This document shows positions 42,160-52,800 of a stretch of 64,000 nt of DNA, piece after piece. A program made the position numbers and the translations under genes. The DNA is from Aeromicrobium flavum (GTDB lineage: Bacteria > Actinomycetota > Actinomycetes > Propionibacteriales > Nocardioidaceae). The stretch spans positions 62,001 through 126,000 of the forward strand of contig NZ_BJZQ01000005.1 in the NCBI RefSeq assembly GCF_007992115.1. Direction: 5' to 3'. The notes below the pieces were generated by a model. It was not told the DNA's origin, made no database searches, and saw only the letters and a list, made by a program, of their open reading frames with translations. Position 1 is the first letter of the stretch. Each line of letters opens with the position of its first letter.

Positions 42160-43008
42160 TTAGGGCGCGGTGGTGGCGATGAAATCGGCCAGGACGTCGG
42201 CGAACCGGTCGGGGTCGTCCAGGTGCGGGAAGTGGCCCGCACCCTCGAAGAGCTCGACCCGGCAGGACGGCACCGACTCCTGCGCCTTGATCGCGTGCCA
42301 GGCCGGGATCATCCGGTCCTTCGTGCCCCACACCAGCAGGACGGGGATCGGCCGCACGTCGGCGAGGTGGTCGTGGGCGCTGACGGTCTGCCCTCCGGGG
42401 TCGACCACGGCGCGCGTGGTGGCGAGGAAGGCCTTGCGGCTCTCGCGGTCGCCCAGTGAGGTGAAGCCACGCCAGATCGCGCCCACATCGGCTCCCGGCT
42501 TCCAGCCGACCCTCGCCGCGGTGCGGCCGACGGACTCCACCCGGTCGAGCACCCACCCCGACGCGATGACGCTCAGCACCTGCTCCGCCCCGGGCAGCGT
42601 CGCCGAGCGCAGCAACGGGCTGACCTCGCGGCCGAGGCCGCCGCTGGCGACCAGCACGAGCCGCTCCACCCGCTCGGGGAACAGGTAGAAGAACTGCATC
42701 GCGATGCCGCCGCCGAGCGAGTGGCCGACCACGGTGACCGTGTCGATGCCGAGCCGGTCGAGCAGGTCGCGCAGGGTCGCGGCGTGCGAGCTCAGCGAGT
42801 AGTCCCCCATCGGCTTGGCCGAGGCGCCGTGCCCGAACAGGTCGGGCACGATGACGCGCTGCGTCTCGTCCATCCGGTCGACGAGGTGCTTCCAGTTGTG
42901 CTGGGAGCCCAGGATGCCGTGGATGAACAGGACGACGGGCCCGTCGCCACGATCGAGGAACGAGAGCCGGTGGCCGTGCAGGACGATGGTCTCGGGCAGC
43001 TGGGGCAC
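42160..43008 (-). CDS. Alpha/beta hydrolase
   Basis: A 282-residue soluble alpha/beta hydrolase. Oxyanion region LFIHGILGSQHNWKHL, nucleophile Ser in VVGHSLGGG (about residue 97), acid in LVWGTKDRM and His in GAGHFPHLDDP are all present, so the triad is complete. It is close to the haloalkane dehalogenase/C-C hydrolase-like group by sequence layout; the substrate is unknown. GTG 43008 has AGGAG upstream. It follows an MFS gene on the same strand by 55 bases. Confidence 0.88.
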   Translation of the reverse strand: MPQLPETIVLHGHRLSFLDRGDGPVVLFIHGILGSQHNWKHLVDRMDETQRVIVPDLFGHGASAKPMGDYSLSSHAATLRDLLDRLGIDTVTVVGHSLGGGIAMQFFYLFPERVERLVLVASGGLGREVSPLLRSATLPGAEQVLSVIASGWVLDRVESVGRTAARVGWKPGADVGAIWRGFTSLGDRESRKAFLATTRAVVDPGGQTVSAHDHLADVRPIPVLLVWGTKDRMIPAWHAIKAQESVPSCRVELFEGAGHFPHLDDPDRFADVLADFIATTAP

Positions 43009-43063
43009 GTGCGGTCTCCTGGACGTCGGGGCGTGACCCCACGGTAACCCGCGAAGGTGCCGC

Positions 43064-44266
43064 TCAGTCGTCCGAACCGAACGCCCGCAGGAGAGCGGCC
43101 AGCGCCGCGAGCACCACCACGATCGCGCCGTACGCCAGCGCGGTGTCCCTGAGCCCGACCTCGCCCACCCCGAAACCGGCCAGGACCGCCGGAACCCCGA
43201 AGGCCAGGTAGCTCGCCACGAAGACCGCGGCGAACAGCTCGCCGCGGCGCTCGGGCGGGGCCAGGGGTGTGACCGACCTCATCACCCCCAGGAAGGACGC
43301 ACCGAAGCCCGTACCGGCGAAGACGGCGGCCGCGAGGAACCACGGCAGGCTGCCGGCCGCGAGCGCCGCGAGCGTCAGCGCGGTGCCGAGGGCCAGGGTC
43401 GTGGCCCCGTACAGGGTGATCCGCCTGCTGCTCCAGTCGCGGGCGACGAAGCACATCGCGGCGCCTGCACCGTTGAGCGCCGTGATCACCAGCCCCTGGG
43501 AGACATGGCTCGCTCCCCCGAGCTCCTGGGCGACCAGCGGTGCGCCGAGCGACAGGTAGAAGCCACTCGTGGCCCACCCCGCGACGAGGGCGGGAAGCGC
43601 CCGGAGGAACGCCGCGCGGGCCTTCGGCGGCACGCCCACCTCGGGTCGCAGGGAGGCCAGCGCGCCCGCACGGCGTGCGGACGTCTCGGGCGCCAGCCAC
43701 ACCGACGCCGCCATGAGGACGAACAACGTCGTGAGCACGCCGAAGACCACCGTCAGGGCGGCGTCCTCCGCGTGGTCGAGCGCCAGGCCCGCGAGCAGGC
43801 CACCGGCCGCCAGCCCGGCCAGCGGGGTGACGGAGTTGGCGATCGCGGCTGCTCCGGGGCGACCGGGAGGCTCGAGGTCGACGACGGCCGCGGACATCGA
43901 CGACAGCAGCAGTCCGGCGCCGAAGCCCTGCACCACGCGCGCCGTGACGAGCACCGTCACGCTCTCGGCCTGCCAGAAGGCGGTCATGCTGAGCGCGAGG
44001 ACCAGGAGCCCGGCAGCGATGACCGGGCGCCGGCCGAGGTGGTCCGAGAGCGATCCGGTCACCAGCAGGGTCGCGAGCATCGCCAGCGCATACACCGCGA
44101 AGATCAGCGTCATCATCACTGAGGAGAAGCCGATGCGCTCCTGCAGCACCGGGTAGAACGGCGAGGGCGCGCTGGCGCCGATCAGGAACACGGTCAGGGC
44201 CACCAGGACGACGCCGAAGCCCACCCGTCGGCGGATCCTGGTCCGTTCGGTGGCAGGCGCGCTCAT
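43064..44266 (-). CDS. MFS transporter
   Basis: A 400-residue major facilitator protein with 12 helices. The first helix (VGFGVVLVALTVFLIGASAPSPFYPVLQERIGFSSVMMTLIFAVYAL) and the loop SLGDHLGRRP-type segment (SLSDHLGRRPVIAAG) are the family marks. It may export a small molecule. It starts 21 bases after the stop of the UvrA-like ABC gene, so the two are probably one transcript; such neighbours are common among drug-resistance genes. Confidence 0.88.
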   Translation of the reverse strand: MSAPATERTRIRRRVGFGVVLVALTVFLIGASAPSPFYPVLQERIGFSSVMMTLIFAVYALAMLATLLVTGSLSDHLGRRPVIAAGLLVLALSMTAFWQAESVTVLVTARVVQGFGAGLLLSSMSAAVVDLEPPGRPGAAAIANSVTPLAGLAAGGLLAGLALDHAEDAALTVVFGVLTTLFVLMAASVWLAPETSARRAGALASLRPEVGVPPKARAAFLRALPALVAGWATSGFYLSLGAPLVAQELGGASHVSQGLVITALNGAGAAMCFVARDWSSRRITLYGATTLALGTALTLAALAAGSLPWFLAAAVFAGTGFGASFLGVMRSVTPLAPPERRGELFAAVFVASYLAFGVPAVLAGFGVGEVGLRDTALAYGAIVVVLAALAALLRAFGSDD

Positions 44267-44287
44267 GGTGCGGCGAGTGTAGGCCGC

Positions 44288-46642
<2,355 letters not shown>

Positions 46643-46750
46643 GCGGTGATTCCTCCCCTGAAGCGGTTCTCGAACGATAGCGCCGCCGATAGCGTGGACG
46701 GAACGACGAACGCCGCTGCCGCGGCCCGAGGGAAGAAACTTCCGAACGGG

Positions 46751-46780
46751 TGTCGATCTCGCGCGGTGCCGTTCGACGTC
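46751..46780 (+). promoter_or_regulatory. ECF42-type promoter of the YCII-sigma operon
   Basis: TGTCGA (46751-46756), 17 bases, then CGACGTC (46774-46780). As I recall, ECF42 target promoters have TGTCGA at -35 and CGAnnTC-like sequence at -10; the match and the position upstream of the YCII/ECF42 genes suggest self-activation. Transcription would begin near 46787. Confidence 0.55.
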
Positions 46781-46825
46781 AGGGTGAGAGGGCGCACGAG
46801 GCGTCCGCACGAGAGGACCGGAACG

Positions 46826-47251
46826 ATGACGAAGTACATGCTGATCATGCGCAGCTCCGACGCCGCGAACGAGGCCGCGAAGGACGTCGACTTCGAGGAG
46901 ATCATCAACGCGATGGGCGCCTACAACGAGGCGCTGATGAACGCCGGCGTCATGATCGGGGGCGACGGCCTGTCCGACCCCTCGGAGGGGTTCGTCGTCG
47001 ACTTCTCCGCCGAGGAGCCGATCGTTTCCGACGGCCCCTACGGCGAGACGCACGAGCTCTTCAACGGCTTCTGGATGCTGCAGGTGGGCTCGCGCGAGGA
47101 GGCCGTCGAGTGGGCCAAGCGCTGCCCGCTGGGACCCGGCGCGAAGCTCGAGGTCCGCCGGGTCACGGACGAGTCCGACTTCGAGGACTACGCCGACAAC
47201 GAGTACGTCCAGAAGGAAGCCGGCTGGCGCGAGCAGCTCGGCACCGTCTGA
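46826..47251 (+). CDS. YCII-related (DGPF) protein
   Basis: A 141-residue protein of the YCII-like dimeric alpha-beta barrel group: KYMLIMRSSDAANEAAKDVDFEEIINAMGAYNEALMNAGVMIGGDGL, then the DGPYGETHELFNGFWMLQVGSREEAVEWAKRCPLG segment, which contains the DGPF-type motif. The function is unknown, but such proteins are co-transcribed with ECF42 sigma factors and are their main target. The sigma gene starts 2 bases after this stop codon, a strong operon link. Confidence 0.9.
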   Translation: MTKYMLIMRSSDAANEAAKDVDFEEIINAMGAYNEALMNAGVMIGGDGLSDPSEGFVVDFSAEEPIVSDGPYGETHELFNGFWMLQVGSREEAVEWAKRCPLGPGAKLEVRRVTDESDFEDYADNEYVQKEAGWREQLGTV

Positions 47252-47252
47252 G

Positions 47253-48491
47253 ATGGACGACCTCGCCGGGACCCTCGATGCGATCTGGCGCATCGAGGGC
47301 TCGCGGGTCGTCGCCACGCTGGCACGGGTCACGGGCGACCTGGCCGAGGCCGAGGACCTCGCCCAGGAGGCGCTGGCCGAGGCGCTCCGGTCCTGGCCCG
47401 CGAGCGGCGTCCCCCGCAACCCCGGAGCGTGGCTCACCACGGTGGCCCGACGGCGCGCGATCGACGGGTGGCGCCGCCGGGCCGCGCTGGACGACCGGCA
47501 CCGGGCGCTCGCCCGCGACCTCGGCGAGGCCGCCGACGACGTGTGGCAGCCGATCGAGGACGACCTGCTGCGGCTGGTCTTCACGGCGTGCCACCCGGTC
47601 CTTCCTCGTGAGGCCCAGGTCGCGCTGACCCTGCGCGTGGTGGCGAGCCTGTCCACGGCCGAGATCGCCCGCCTGCTCGTCGCCTCCGTGCCGGCGGTGC
47701 AGCAGCGGATCGTCCGGGCCAAGCGGACGCTGACGGAGGCGCGCGTGCCGTTCGAGGTGCCCGACCACACCGAATGGGTACCGCGGCTGCAGTCCGTGCT
47801 GACCGTCGTGTACCTGGTCTTCACCGAGGGCTACGCCGCCACCGCCGGCGACCGGTGGGTGCGACGCGAGCTCGCCGAGGAGGCCCTGCGGCTCGGTCGT
47901 GTCCTGTCCCGGCTGCTCCCCCGCGAGCCGGAGATCCACGGCCTCGTCGCGCTCATGGAGCTCCAGGCGTCCCGCTTCACCGCCCGCGTCGACGACGCCG
48001 GCGACCCCGTCGTCCTGGCCGACCAGGACCGGCGGCAGTGGGACCGCGGCCAGATCCGGCGCGGGCTGGAGGCACTCGAGCGGGTCGACGCGCTCCGACG
48101 CGGTCGTGGGCCGTACGCCCTGCAGGCCGCGATCGCCGCGTGCCATGCCACCGCCCCGAGCTTCGCCGAGACCGGCTGGGACCGGATCGTCCTGCTGTAC
48201 GACGCCCTCGGCGCCCTCGCGCCCGGACCGGTCGTGCGACTCAACCGCGCCGCCGCGCTCTCCATGACCGAGGACGGCACCCTGCCCGCGCTGGCCGAGG
48301 TCGAGCAGATCGCGGACGCCGGGCAGCTGGGCGCGAGCCACCTCGTCGGCAGCGTGCGAGCCGAGCTGCTGCAGCGCCTCGGCCGGACGGCCGAGGCGCG
48401 AGGCCAGTTCCTCGCTGCGGCCGAGCTCGCCACGAACGACCGGGAGCGGGCCTGGCTCGAGCGAAAGGCGGAACGGCTCGCCGGTGCTTGA
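47253..48491 (+). CDS. ECF42-group RNA polymerase sigma factor with C-terminal helical extension
   Basis: A 412-residue sigma factor. Region 2 is in RIEGSRVVATLARVTGDLAEAEDLAQEALAEAL; region 4 in LPREAQVALTLRVVASLSTAEIARLLVASVPAVQQRIVRAKRTL. Residues 190-412 are a long helical, TPR-like extension (EIHGLVALMELQASRFTAR, RAAALSMTEDGTLPALAEVEQIADAGQLG) found in ECF42 proteins, which lack a classic anti-sigma factor and are thought to be controlled by this extension. No anti-sigma gene lies next to it. It is coupled to the YCII gene. Confidence 0.9.
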   Translation: MDDLAGTLDAIWRIEGSRVVATLARVTGDLAEAEDLAQEALAEALRSWPASGVPRNPGAWLTTVARRRAIDGWRRRAALDDRHRALARDLGEAADDVWQPIEDDLLRLVFTACHPVLPREAQVALTLRVVASLSTAEIARLLVASVPAVQQRIVRAKRTLTEARVPFEVPDHTEWVPRLQSVLTVVYLVFTEGYAATAGDRWVRRELAEEALRLGRVLSRLLPREPEIHGLVALMELQASRFTARVDDAGDPVVLADQDRRQWDRGQIRRGLEALERVDALRRGRGPYALQAAIAACHATAPSFAETGWDRIVLLYDALGALAPGPVVRLNRAAALSMTEDGTLPALAEVEQIADAGQLGASHLVGSVRAELLQRLGRTAEARGQFLAAAELATNDRERAWLERKAERLAGA

Positions 48492-48492
48492 C

Positions 48493-48526
48493 CCCTTGTG
48501 GTTCTATGTACGTAGGACCACAAGGG
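48493..48526 (+). promoter_or_regulatory. PadR operator
   Basis: Ten-base inverted repeat CCCTTGTGGT (48493-48502) and ACCACAAGGG (48517-48526), 14 bases apart, immediately before the PadR gene; CTATGTACGTAG between the arms is itself nearly symmetrical. The likely target of PadR autorepression. Confidence 0.65.
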
Positions 48527-48537
48527 AAGGATCCGCC

Positions 48538-48861
48538 ATGAAGGTGGGCAAGGACCTCGTCGCCGCCTCCGCGACCCCGATCGTGCTGGGCATCCTGGCC
48601 GACGGGGAGTCGTACGGGTACGCCATCCTCCAGCGCATCGCCGCGCTGTCCGACGGCGAGCTCGCCTGGACCGACGGGATGCTCTATCCCCTGCTGCACC
48701 GGCTCGAGCGGCTCGGCGCCGTGGAGTCGCGCTGGGACGTCGGCGGCAACGGTCGGCGGCGCAAGCACTACCAGCTGACGCCGGACGGGAAGGCGCTGCT
48801 GGCCGAGCAGCGCCAGCAGTGGCAGGTCGTCACGTCGACCCTGAGCCAGGTGTGGGCATGA
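48538..48861 (+). CDS. PadR-family transcriptional regulator
   Basis: A 107-residue PadR repressor: MKVGKDLVAASATPIVLGILADGESYGYAILQRIAALSDGELAWTDGMLYPLLHRLERLGAVESRWDVGGNGRRRKHYQLTPDGKALLAEQ. The winged-helix (SYGYAI.QRI; GMLYPLLHRLERLG) and the RKHYQLT wing are intact. The C-terminal helix for dimerisation is short. ATG 48538 has AAGGAA/GGGAAGG upstream. The next gene overlaps its stop (ATGA), and the operator before it suggests autoregulation of both. Confidence 0.9.
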   Translation: MKVGKDLVAASATPIVLGILADGESYGYAILQRIAALSDGELAWTDGMLYPLLHRLERLGAVESRWDVGGNGRRRKHYQLTPDGKALLAEQRQQWQVVTSTLSQVWA

Positions 48862-50195
48862 GCACCGGGATCGAGGCGCAGATCGCCCAGTGGCGCGCGT
48901 TCCTCACCGAGCGCCCGGCCGTGTCCCCCGCCGACGCCGACGAGCTCGAGGCCCACCTGCGGGACCATCTCGACGCCCTGACGGCCGCCGGGCTCAGCCC
49001 CGACGAGGCCTTCCTCGTCGCCGCCCGCCGGGTGGGGGCCATCGACGACGTGGCCAAGGAGTTCGCCCGCGAGCACTCCGAGCGGCTGTGGAAGCAGCTC
49101 GTGCTCGGCCAGCACGACGGGCAGCCCAACGGCTTCGGCACCGCGCTCGCCTGTGCCGTGCTCGCCGCGCTCACGATCGTCTCCCCCGCGCTGTTCGGCT
49201 TCGGGATGACCGGCAACGAGCCGTTCTACACGGTGAACGCCGTGCCCGTGGTGCTCGCCTTCGTCACCGGGCTGCTCGCGATCCGACGGTCCGCGAGCCC
49301 TCGGCTCATCGCGGCGCTCGCCGTCCCGTTCGTCGTCACCGTCGCCGCCCTCAATGCGTACCCGTTCGAGGACGGCGGCTCCACCCAGGCCCTCTCGGTG
49401 CTGCACGGTCTCGTGCTGCTGTGGCTCGTCGTCGGCATCGCGTACAGCAACGGCCACTGGCGATCGACCCGGCACCGGATGGACTTCGTCCGCTTCACCG
49501 GCGAGTGGGTCGTCTACATGGCGCTCATCGCCCTCGGCGGCGGCGTCCTCGTGGGACTCACCCTGGGCGCGTTCGCGGCGGTCGGCGTCGACGCGGAGCT
49601 CGCCGTCGCGAACGTCGTCCTGCCCGGCGGCGCGGCCGGCGCAGCGGTCATCGCCACCTGGCTCGTGGAGGCCAAGCAGGGCGTCATCGAGAACATCACC
49701 CCGGTGCTGGCCCGCCTGTTCCTGCCGCTGTTCACCGTGTTCCTGACGGTGCTCGTCGCCACCGGCGTCGTGCAGCGCGACGTCGTGGGGTCGCCGCGGG
49801 GCCTGCTCATCCTCTTCGATCTCGTGCTGCTGGTCGTGATCGCGCTGGTGCTCTACACGCTGTCGTCGCGCGACCGCCTCGCTCCCCCGGGCTGGACCGA
49901 CCGGCTCATGGTCGTGCTCGTGGCCGCGGCGATCATCGTCGACACGTTCGTGCTGGCGGCGATGCTGGGCCGCATCGGCGAGTTCGGCATGAGCGCCAAC
50001 AAGGCGGCCTCGCTCGGGCTCAACGTCGTGCTCTGGGTCAACCTCTGCGGCACCGTCGCGCTGCTGGTGCGGTTCCTGCGCGGCCGGTCGCGCCACGACG
50101 CGGTCGAGCGCTGGCAGACCTCGTTCCTGCCGGTCTACTTCGCGTGGGCCGCGGTGGTCGCGTTCGCGTTCCCCGTGCTGTTCTCCTTCGCCTGA
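48858..50195 (+). CDS. Permease-prefix (HAAS) membrane protein, PadR-linked
   Basis: A 445-residue protein. Residues about 5-70 are a helical permease-prefix domain (IEAQIAQWRAFLTERPAVSPADADELEAHLRDHLDALTAAGLSPDEAFLVAARRVG), often found in PadR-coupled membrane proteins. The remainder has about ten helices without a catalytic or transporter signature. It probably senses or changes the membrane under PadR control; the role is unknown. ATG 48858 overlaps the padR stop. Its stop is followed 1 base later by the convergent PCD-VOC gene stop. Confidence 0.8.
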   Translation: MSTGIEAQIAQWRAFLTERPAVSPADADELEAHLRDHLDALTAAGLSPDEAFLVAARRVGAIDDVAKEFAREHSERLWKQLVLGQHDGQPNGFGTALACAVLAALTIVSPALFGFGMTGNEPFYTVNAVPVVLAFVTGLLAIRRSASPRLIAALAVPFVVTVAALNAYPFEDGGSTQALSVLHGLVLLWLVVGIAYSNGHWRSTRHRMDFVRFTGEWVVYMALIALGGGVLVGLTLGAFAAVGVDAELAVANVVLPGGAAGAAVIATWLVEAKQGVIENITPVLARLFLPLFTVFLTVLVATGVVQRDVVGSPRGLLILFDLVLLVVIALVLYTLSSRDRLAPPGWTDRLMVVLVAAAIIVDTFVLAAMLGRIGEFGMSANKAASLGLNVVLWVNLCGTVALLVRFLRGRSRHDAVERWQTSFLPVYFAWAAVVAFAFPVLFSFA

Positions 50196-50196
50196 G

Positions 50197-50850
50197 TCAG
50201 GTGCGTTCGAGCACCGTGCACAGGCAGGCCTTGTTGCCCTCCGGGTCCTCCAGCACCACGAAGGACGGCGACTCGGAGTCGTCGACGACCCGGCCCCCTG
50301 CGGCGACGCCGGCCTCGATCCGGGCAGGCAGCTGGCCGGCGGGGATCCAGACATCGAGGTGGAAGCACATGGCGGGCACCCCGTCGCGCGGCGGCGTGGG
50401 CTGGAACCACAGCAACGGCACCTGACCCGTCGCGTCGGTGACCTGCTCGCCGTCGAACGCGTCGGTGTCGCCGGTCAGCACCGCACTCCAGAACGGACCG
50501 ATGGCGTCGGCGTCCACGGCGTTCAGGGCGATCTCGAGCGCGGTCACGCGCCCGGGGTCGCTCTCGAGGCCGCGCTCGGCGGCGAGGTCGCTGATCGTCC
50601 GGGCCATAGCGAGGTCCCGATCTGTCACGGCCCCCGTGTCGTGGCTGGTGAGCGTGATGTCGACGTGCGTATAGGTCAGCTTGACGTCGGGGTGATGGTT
50701 CGCGTCCTCGGCCGCGGCGCCGATGTCGACGACGAACTCCAGGCCGGTGGCGAAGTCGCCCGTGCGGAACCGGGCATGGAGGCTGTGGACCAGGGGCCGC
50801 CAGTCGTCCAGACCGGCAGCGATGATCGTCGGGGTGTCGACGGCGCTCAT
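50197..50850 (-). CDS. Pterin-4a-carbinolamine dehydratase-like domain fused to VOC domain
   Basis: A 217-residue fusion. Residues 1-95 match the pterin-4a-carbinolamine dehydratase fold with the motif HHPDVKLTYTHVDITLTSHDTGAVTDRD near 52-80; 100-217 form a glyoxalase-type (VOC) domain (LEIALNAVDADAIGPFWSAVLTG, AMCFHLDVWIPAGQLPARIEAGVAAGG, VLEDPEGNKACLC). True dehydratases recycle tetrahydrobiopterin for aromatic hydroxylases, which are not seen here; the fusion is a known actinobacterial layout with no proven reaction. ATG 50850 is the start; no ribosome site is clear. Confidence 0.8.
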   Translation of the reverse strand: MSAVDTPTIIAAGLDDWRPLVHSLHARFRTGDFATGLEFVVDIGAAAEDANHHPDVKLTYTHVDITLTSHDTGAVTDRDLAMARTISDLAAERGLESDPGRVTALEIALNAVDADAIGPFWSAVLTGDTDAFDGEQVTDATGQVPLLWFQPTPPRDGVPAMCFHLDVWIPAGQLPARIEAGVAAGGRVVDDSESPSFVVLEDPEGNKACLCTVLERT

Positions 50851-50928
50851 GGAGCCAATATCGTCCTGCCGTGCCGTCGGCGCCAGCCCAACGACGCCGG
50901 AGTCTTCCGCGCCGTCCGTCCGCGGTCC

Positions 50929-50934
50929 TAAAAT
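50929..50934 (+). promoter_or_regulatory. -10 box of the DHFR-like gene
   Basis: TAAAAT, 26 bases before ATG 50961, which also has the ribosome site GGAGGA. So this mRNA has a short leader, unlike the leaderless genes. Confidence 0.45.
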
Positions 50935-50960
50935 CGAACCTCCCGAGCGCGGAGGAACGC

Positions 50961-51524
50961 ATGCGGAACGTGACGTATTCGATGGGAATCTCGCTGGACG
51001 GCTACACCGCGGGTCCCGACGGCACCTTCGACTGGGGCGCCCCCAGCGACGAGCTGTTCCGGTTCAGCATCGAGGAGATCCGCCGGGTCGGCATCCACCT
51101 GATGGGCCGGAACCTCTACGAGACGATGCGCTACTGGGAGGACCCGGACCACGAGGCGACGTTCGACGCCGCGCAGCGGGAGTGGGCGTCCCTGTGGAAC
51201 CCCCTGCCGAAGGTCGTCTTCTCCACGACGCTCCCGCAGGTGCAGGGCGCCGCCCGACTTGCTGAGCGCAGCCTCCCCGAGGAGATCGAGCGCCTGCGGG
51301 CCGAGCCCGACGACAGCGACATCGCCATCGGGGGCCCGACCCTCGCGGCCGAGGCGGCCCGGCTCGGCCTCATCGACGAGTACTGGATCCGGGTGTTCCC
51401 GGTGCTCGTGGGCGGCGGCACGCCGTTCTTCCTGCACGAGGAGCAGCGCGTCGACCTGGAGCTGCTCGACGCCCGCACGTTCGGCCAGGGCGTCCAGTTC
51501 CTCCGCTATCGCGTCAGGCGCTGA
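50961..51524 (+). CDS. Dihydrofolate reductase/RibD C-terminal-like protein
   Basis: A 187-residue protein related to the one at 35975-36571: VTYSMGISLDGYTAGPDGTFDWGAP, then LMGRNLYETMRYWEDP, KVVFSTTL, DIAIGGPTLAAEAARLGLIDEYWIRVFPVLVGGGTPFF. NADPH binding and a small-molecule reduction are expected; the substrate is unknown. It ends 5 bases before the opposite LLM oxidoreductase gene stop. Two such proteins within 16 kb suggests a family expansion. Confidence 0.85.
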   Translation: MRNVTYSMGISLDGYTAGPDGTFDWGAPSDELFRFSIEEIRRVGIHLMGRNLYETMRYWEDPDHEATFDAAQREWASLWNPLPKVVFSTTLPQVQGAARLAERSLPEEIERLRAEPDDSDIAIGGPTLAAEAARLGLIDEYWIRVFPVLVGGGTPFFLHEEQRVDLELLDARTFGQGVQFLRYRVRR

Positions 51525-51528
51525 TGCC

Positions 51529-52548
51529 TCAGCGCCAGCCCAGCGCCGGTGCGACGTGCGTCAGCAGGCTCTCGATCACGTGGGCGTTGTAGCCGACCCC
51601 GAGCTGGTTGGGAACCGTGATCAGCAGGGTGTCCGCAGCGGCGATCGCCTCGTCGTCGCGCAGTTCCTCGACGAGCCGGTCGGGCTCCGCGGCGTACGTG
51701 CGACCGAAGCGCGCCGAGCCGCCGTCGAGGAAGCCCACCTGATCGGTGCTGCGCGACTCGTGGCCGAAGTACGCGTGATCCTGGTCGGACACCAGCGGGA
51801 AGATGCTGCGGCTCACCGAGACGCGCGGCTCGCGCTCGTGGCCGGCGGCCTTCCAGGCGTCGCGGAAGCGCTGGATCTGCTCGGCCTGCAGCTGGTGGAA
51901 CGGCACCCCCGTGTCCTCGGTCAGCAGCGTCGAGCTCATCAGGTTCATGCCCTGCTCGGCGGCCCACTCGGCGGTCGCGCGCGACCCGGCGCCCCACCAG
52001 ATGCGGTCGCGCAGACCGGGCGAGTGCGGCTCCAGCGGCAGGCGGCCCGGCGGGTTCGGGAACATCGGCCGCGGGTTCGGCTCGGCGAAGCCCTCGCCCT
52101 TGAGCACCTCAATCAGGACCTGCGTGTGCCCGCGAGCCATGTCGGCGTCGCTCATACCCTTGGGCGGTTCGAAGCCGAAGTACTTGTAGCCGGCGATGAC
52201 CTGCTCGGGTGATCCTCGGCTGACGCCGAGCTGCAGCCTGCCGCCCGAGATCAGGTCGGCGGCCGCGGCGTTCTCGGCGAAGTTCAGCGGGTTCTCGTAC
52301 CGCATGTCGATGACGCCGGTGCCGAGCTCGATCCGGCTCGTGCGCGCGGCCGCAGCGGCCAGCAGCGGGAACGGCGACGCCAGTTGGCGGGCGAAGTGGT
52401 GCACCCGGAAGTAGGCGCCGTCGGCACCGAGCTCCTCGGCGGCCACGGCCAGGTCGATCGACTGCAGCAGCGTGTCGGCCGCCGACCTCGTGGCGGAGTG
52501 CGGCGAGTCGGACCAGTGGCCGAAGGACAGGAACCCGATGTTCTTCAT
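51529..52548 (-). CDS. LLM-class flavin-dependent oxidoreductase
   Basis: A 339-residue TIM-barrel flavin enzyme of the luciferase-like class: KNIGFLSFGHWSDSPHSAT, ELGADGAYFRVHHFARQLASPFPLLAAAAARTSRIELGTGVIDMRYENPLNFAENAAAADLISGGRLQLGVSRGSPEQ, and the C-terminal PNQLGVGYNAHVIESLLTHVAPALGW. It binds FMN or F420 and oxidises or reduces an unknown substrate. ATG 52548 is the start, 27 bases after the small HTH gene. Convergent with the DHFR-like gene. Confidence 0.88.
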   Translation of the reverse strand: MKNIGFLSFGHWSDSPHSATRSAADTLLQSIDLAVAAEELGADGAYFRVHHFARQLASPFPLLAAAAARTSRIELGTGVIDMRYENPLNFAENAAAADLISGGRLQLGVSRGSPEQVIAGYKYFGFEPPKGMSDADMARGHTQVLIEVLKGEGFAEPNPRPMFPNPPGRLPLEPHSPGLRDRIWWGAGSRATAEWAAEQGMNLMSSTLLTEDTGVPFHQLQAEQIQRFRDAWKAAGHEREPRVSVSRSIFPLVSDQDHAYFGHESRSTDQVGFLDGGSARFGRTYAAEPDRLVEELRDDEAIAAADTLLITVPNQLGVGYNAHVIESLLTHVAPALGWR

Positions 52549-52575
52549 GTCCGGGTCAACGTCCCCCGGGCCGAT

Positions 52576-52800
52576 TCATTCCGCCAGGACGAGCAGCTCG
52601 CCGATCTCACAGTCCAGCGCGTCGCACACCGCGGTGAGCGTCGTGAAGCGGATCGCCTTCGCCCGGTCGTTCTTCAGCACCGACAGGTTCACCACCGTGA
52701 CGCCGACCAGCTCGGCCAGCCTCGTCAGGGTCAGCCCCCGCTCGGCCAGCAGCTCGTCCAGCCGGCAGTGCACCCGGTGCGCGTCGTCCTCCGGCGGCAT
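52576..52800 (-). CDS. Small HTH (Cro/CI-like) regulator
   Basis: A 74-residue DNA-binding protein of the YozG/Cro-CI type: RVHCRLDELLAERGLTLTRLAELVGVTVVNLSVLKNDRAKAIRFTTLTAVCDALDCEIGELL. It pairs with the DUF2975 membrane protein encoded just upstream, whose stop it overlaps (ATGA). Such pairs are widespread; the membrane protein is thought to keep the regulator at the membrane or respond to a signal, but this is inference. Palindromic CATATCG sites lie in front of the operon. Confidence 0.85.
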   Translation of the reverse strand: MPPEDDAHRVHCRLDELLAERGLTLTRLAELVGVTVVNLSVLKNDRAKAIRFTTLTAVCDALDCEIGELLVLAE

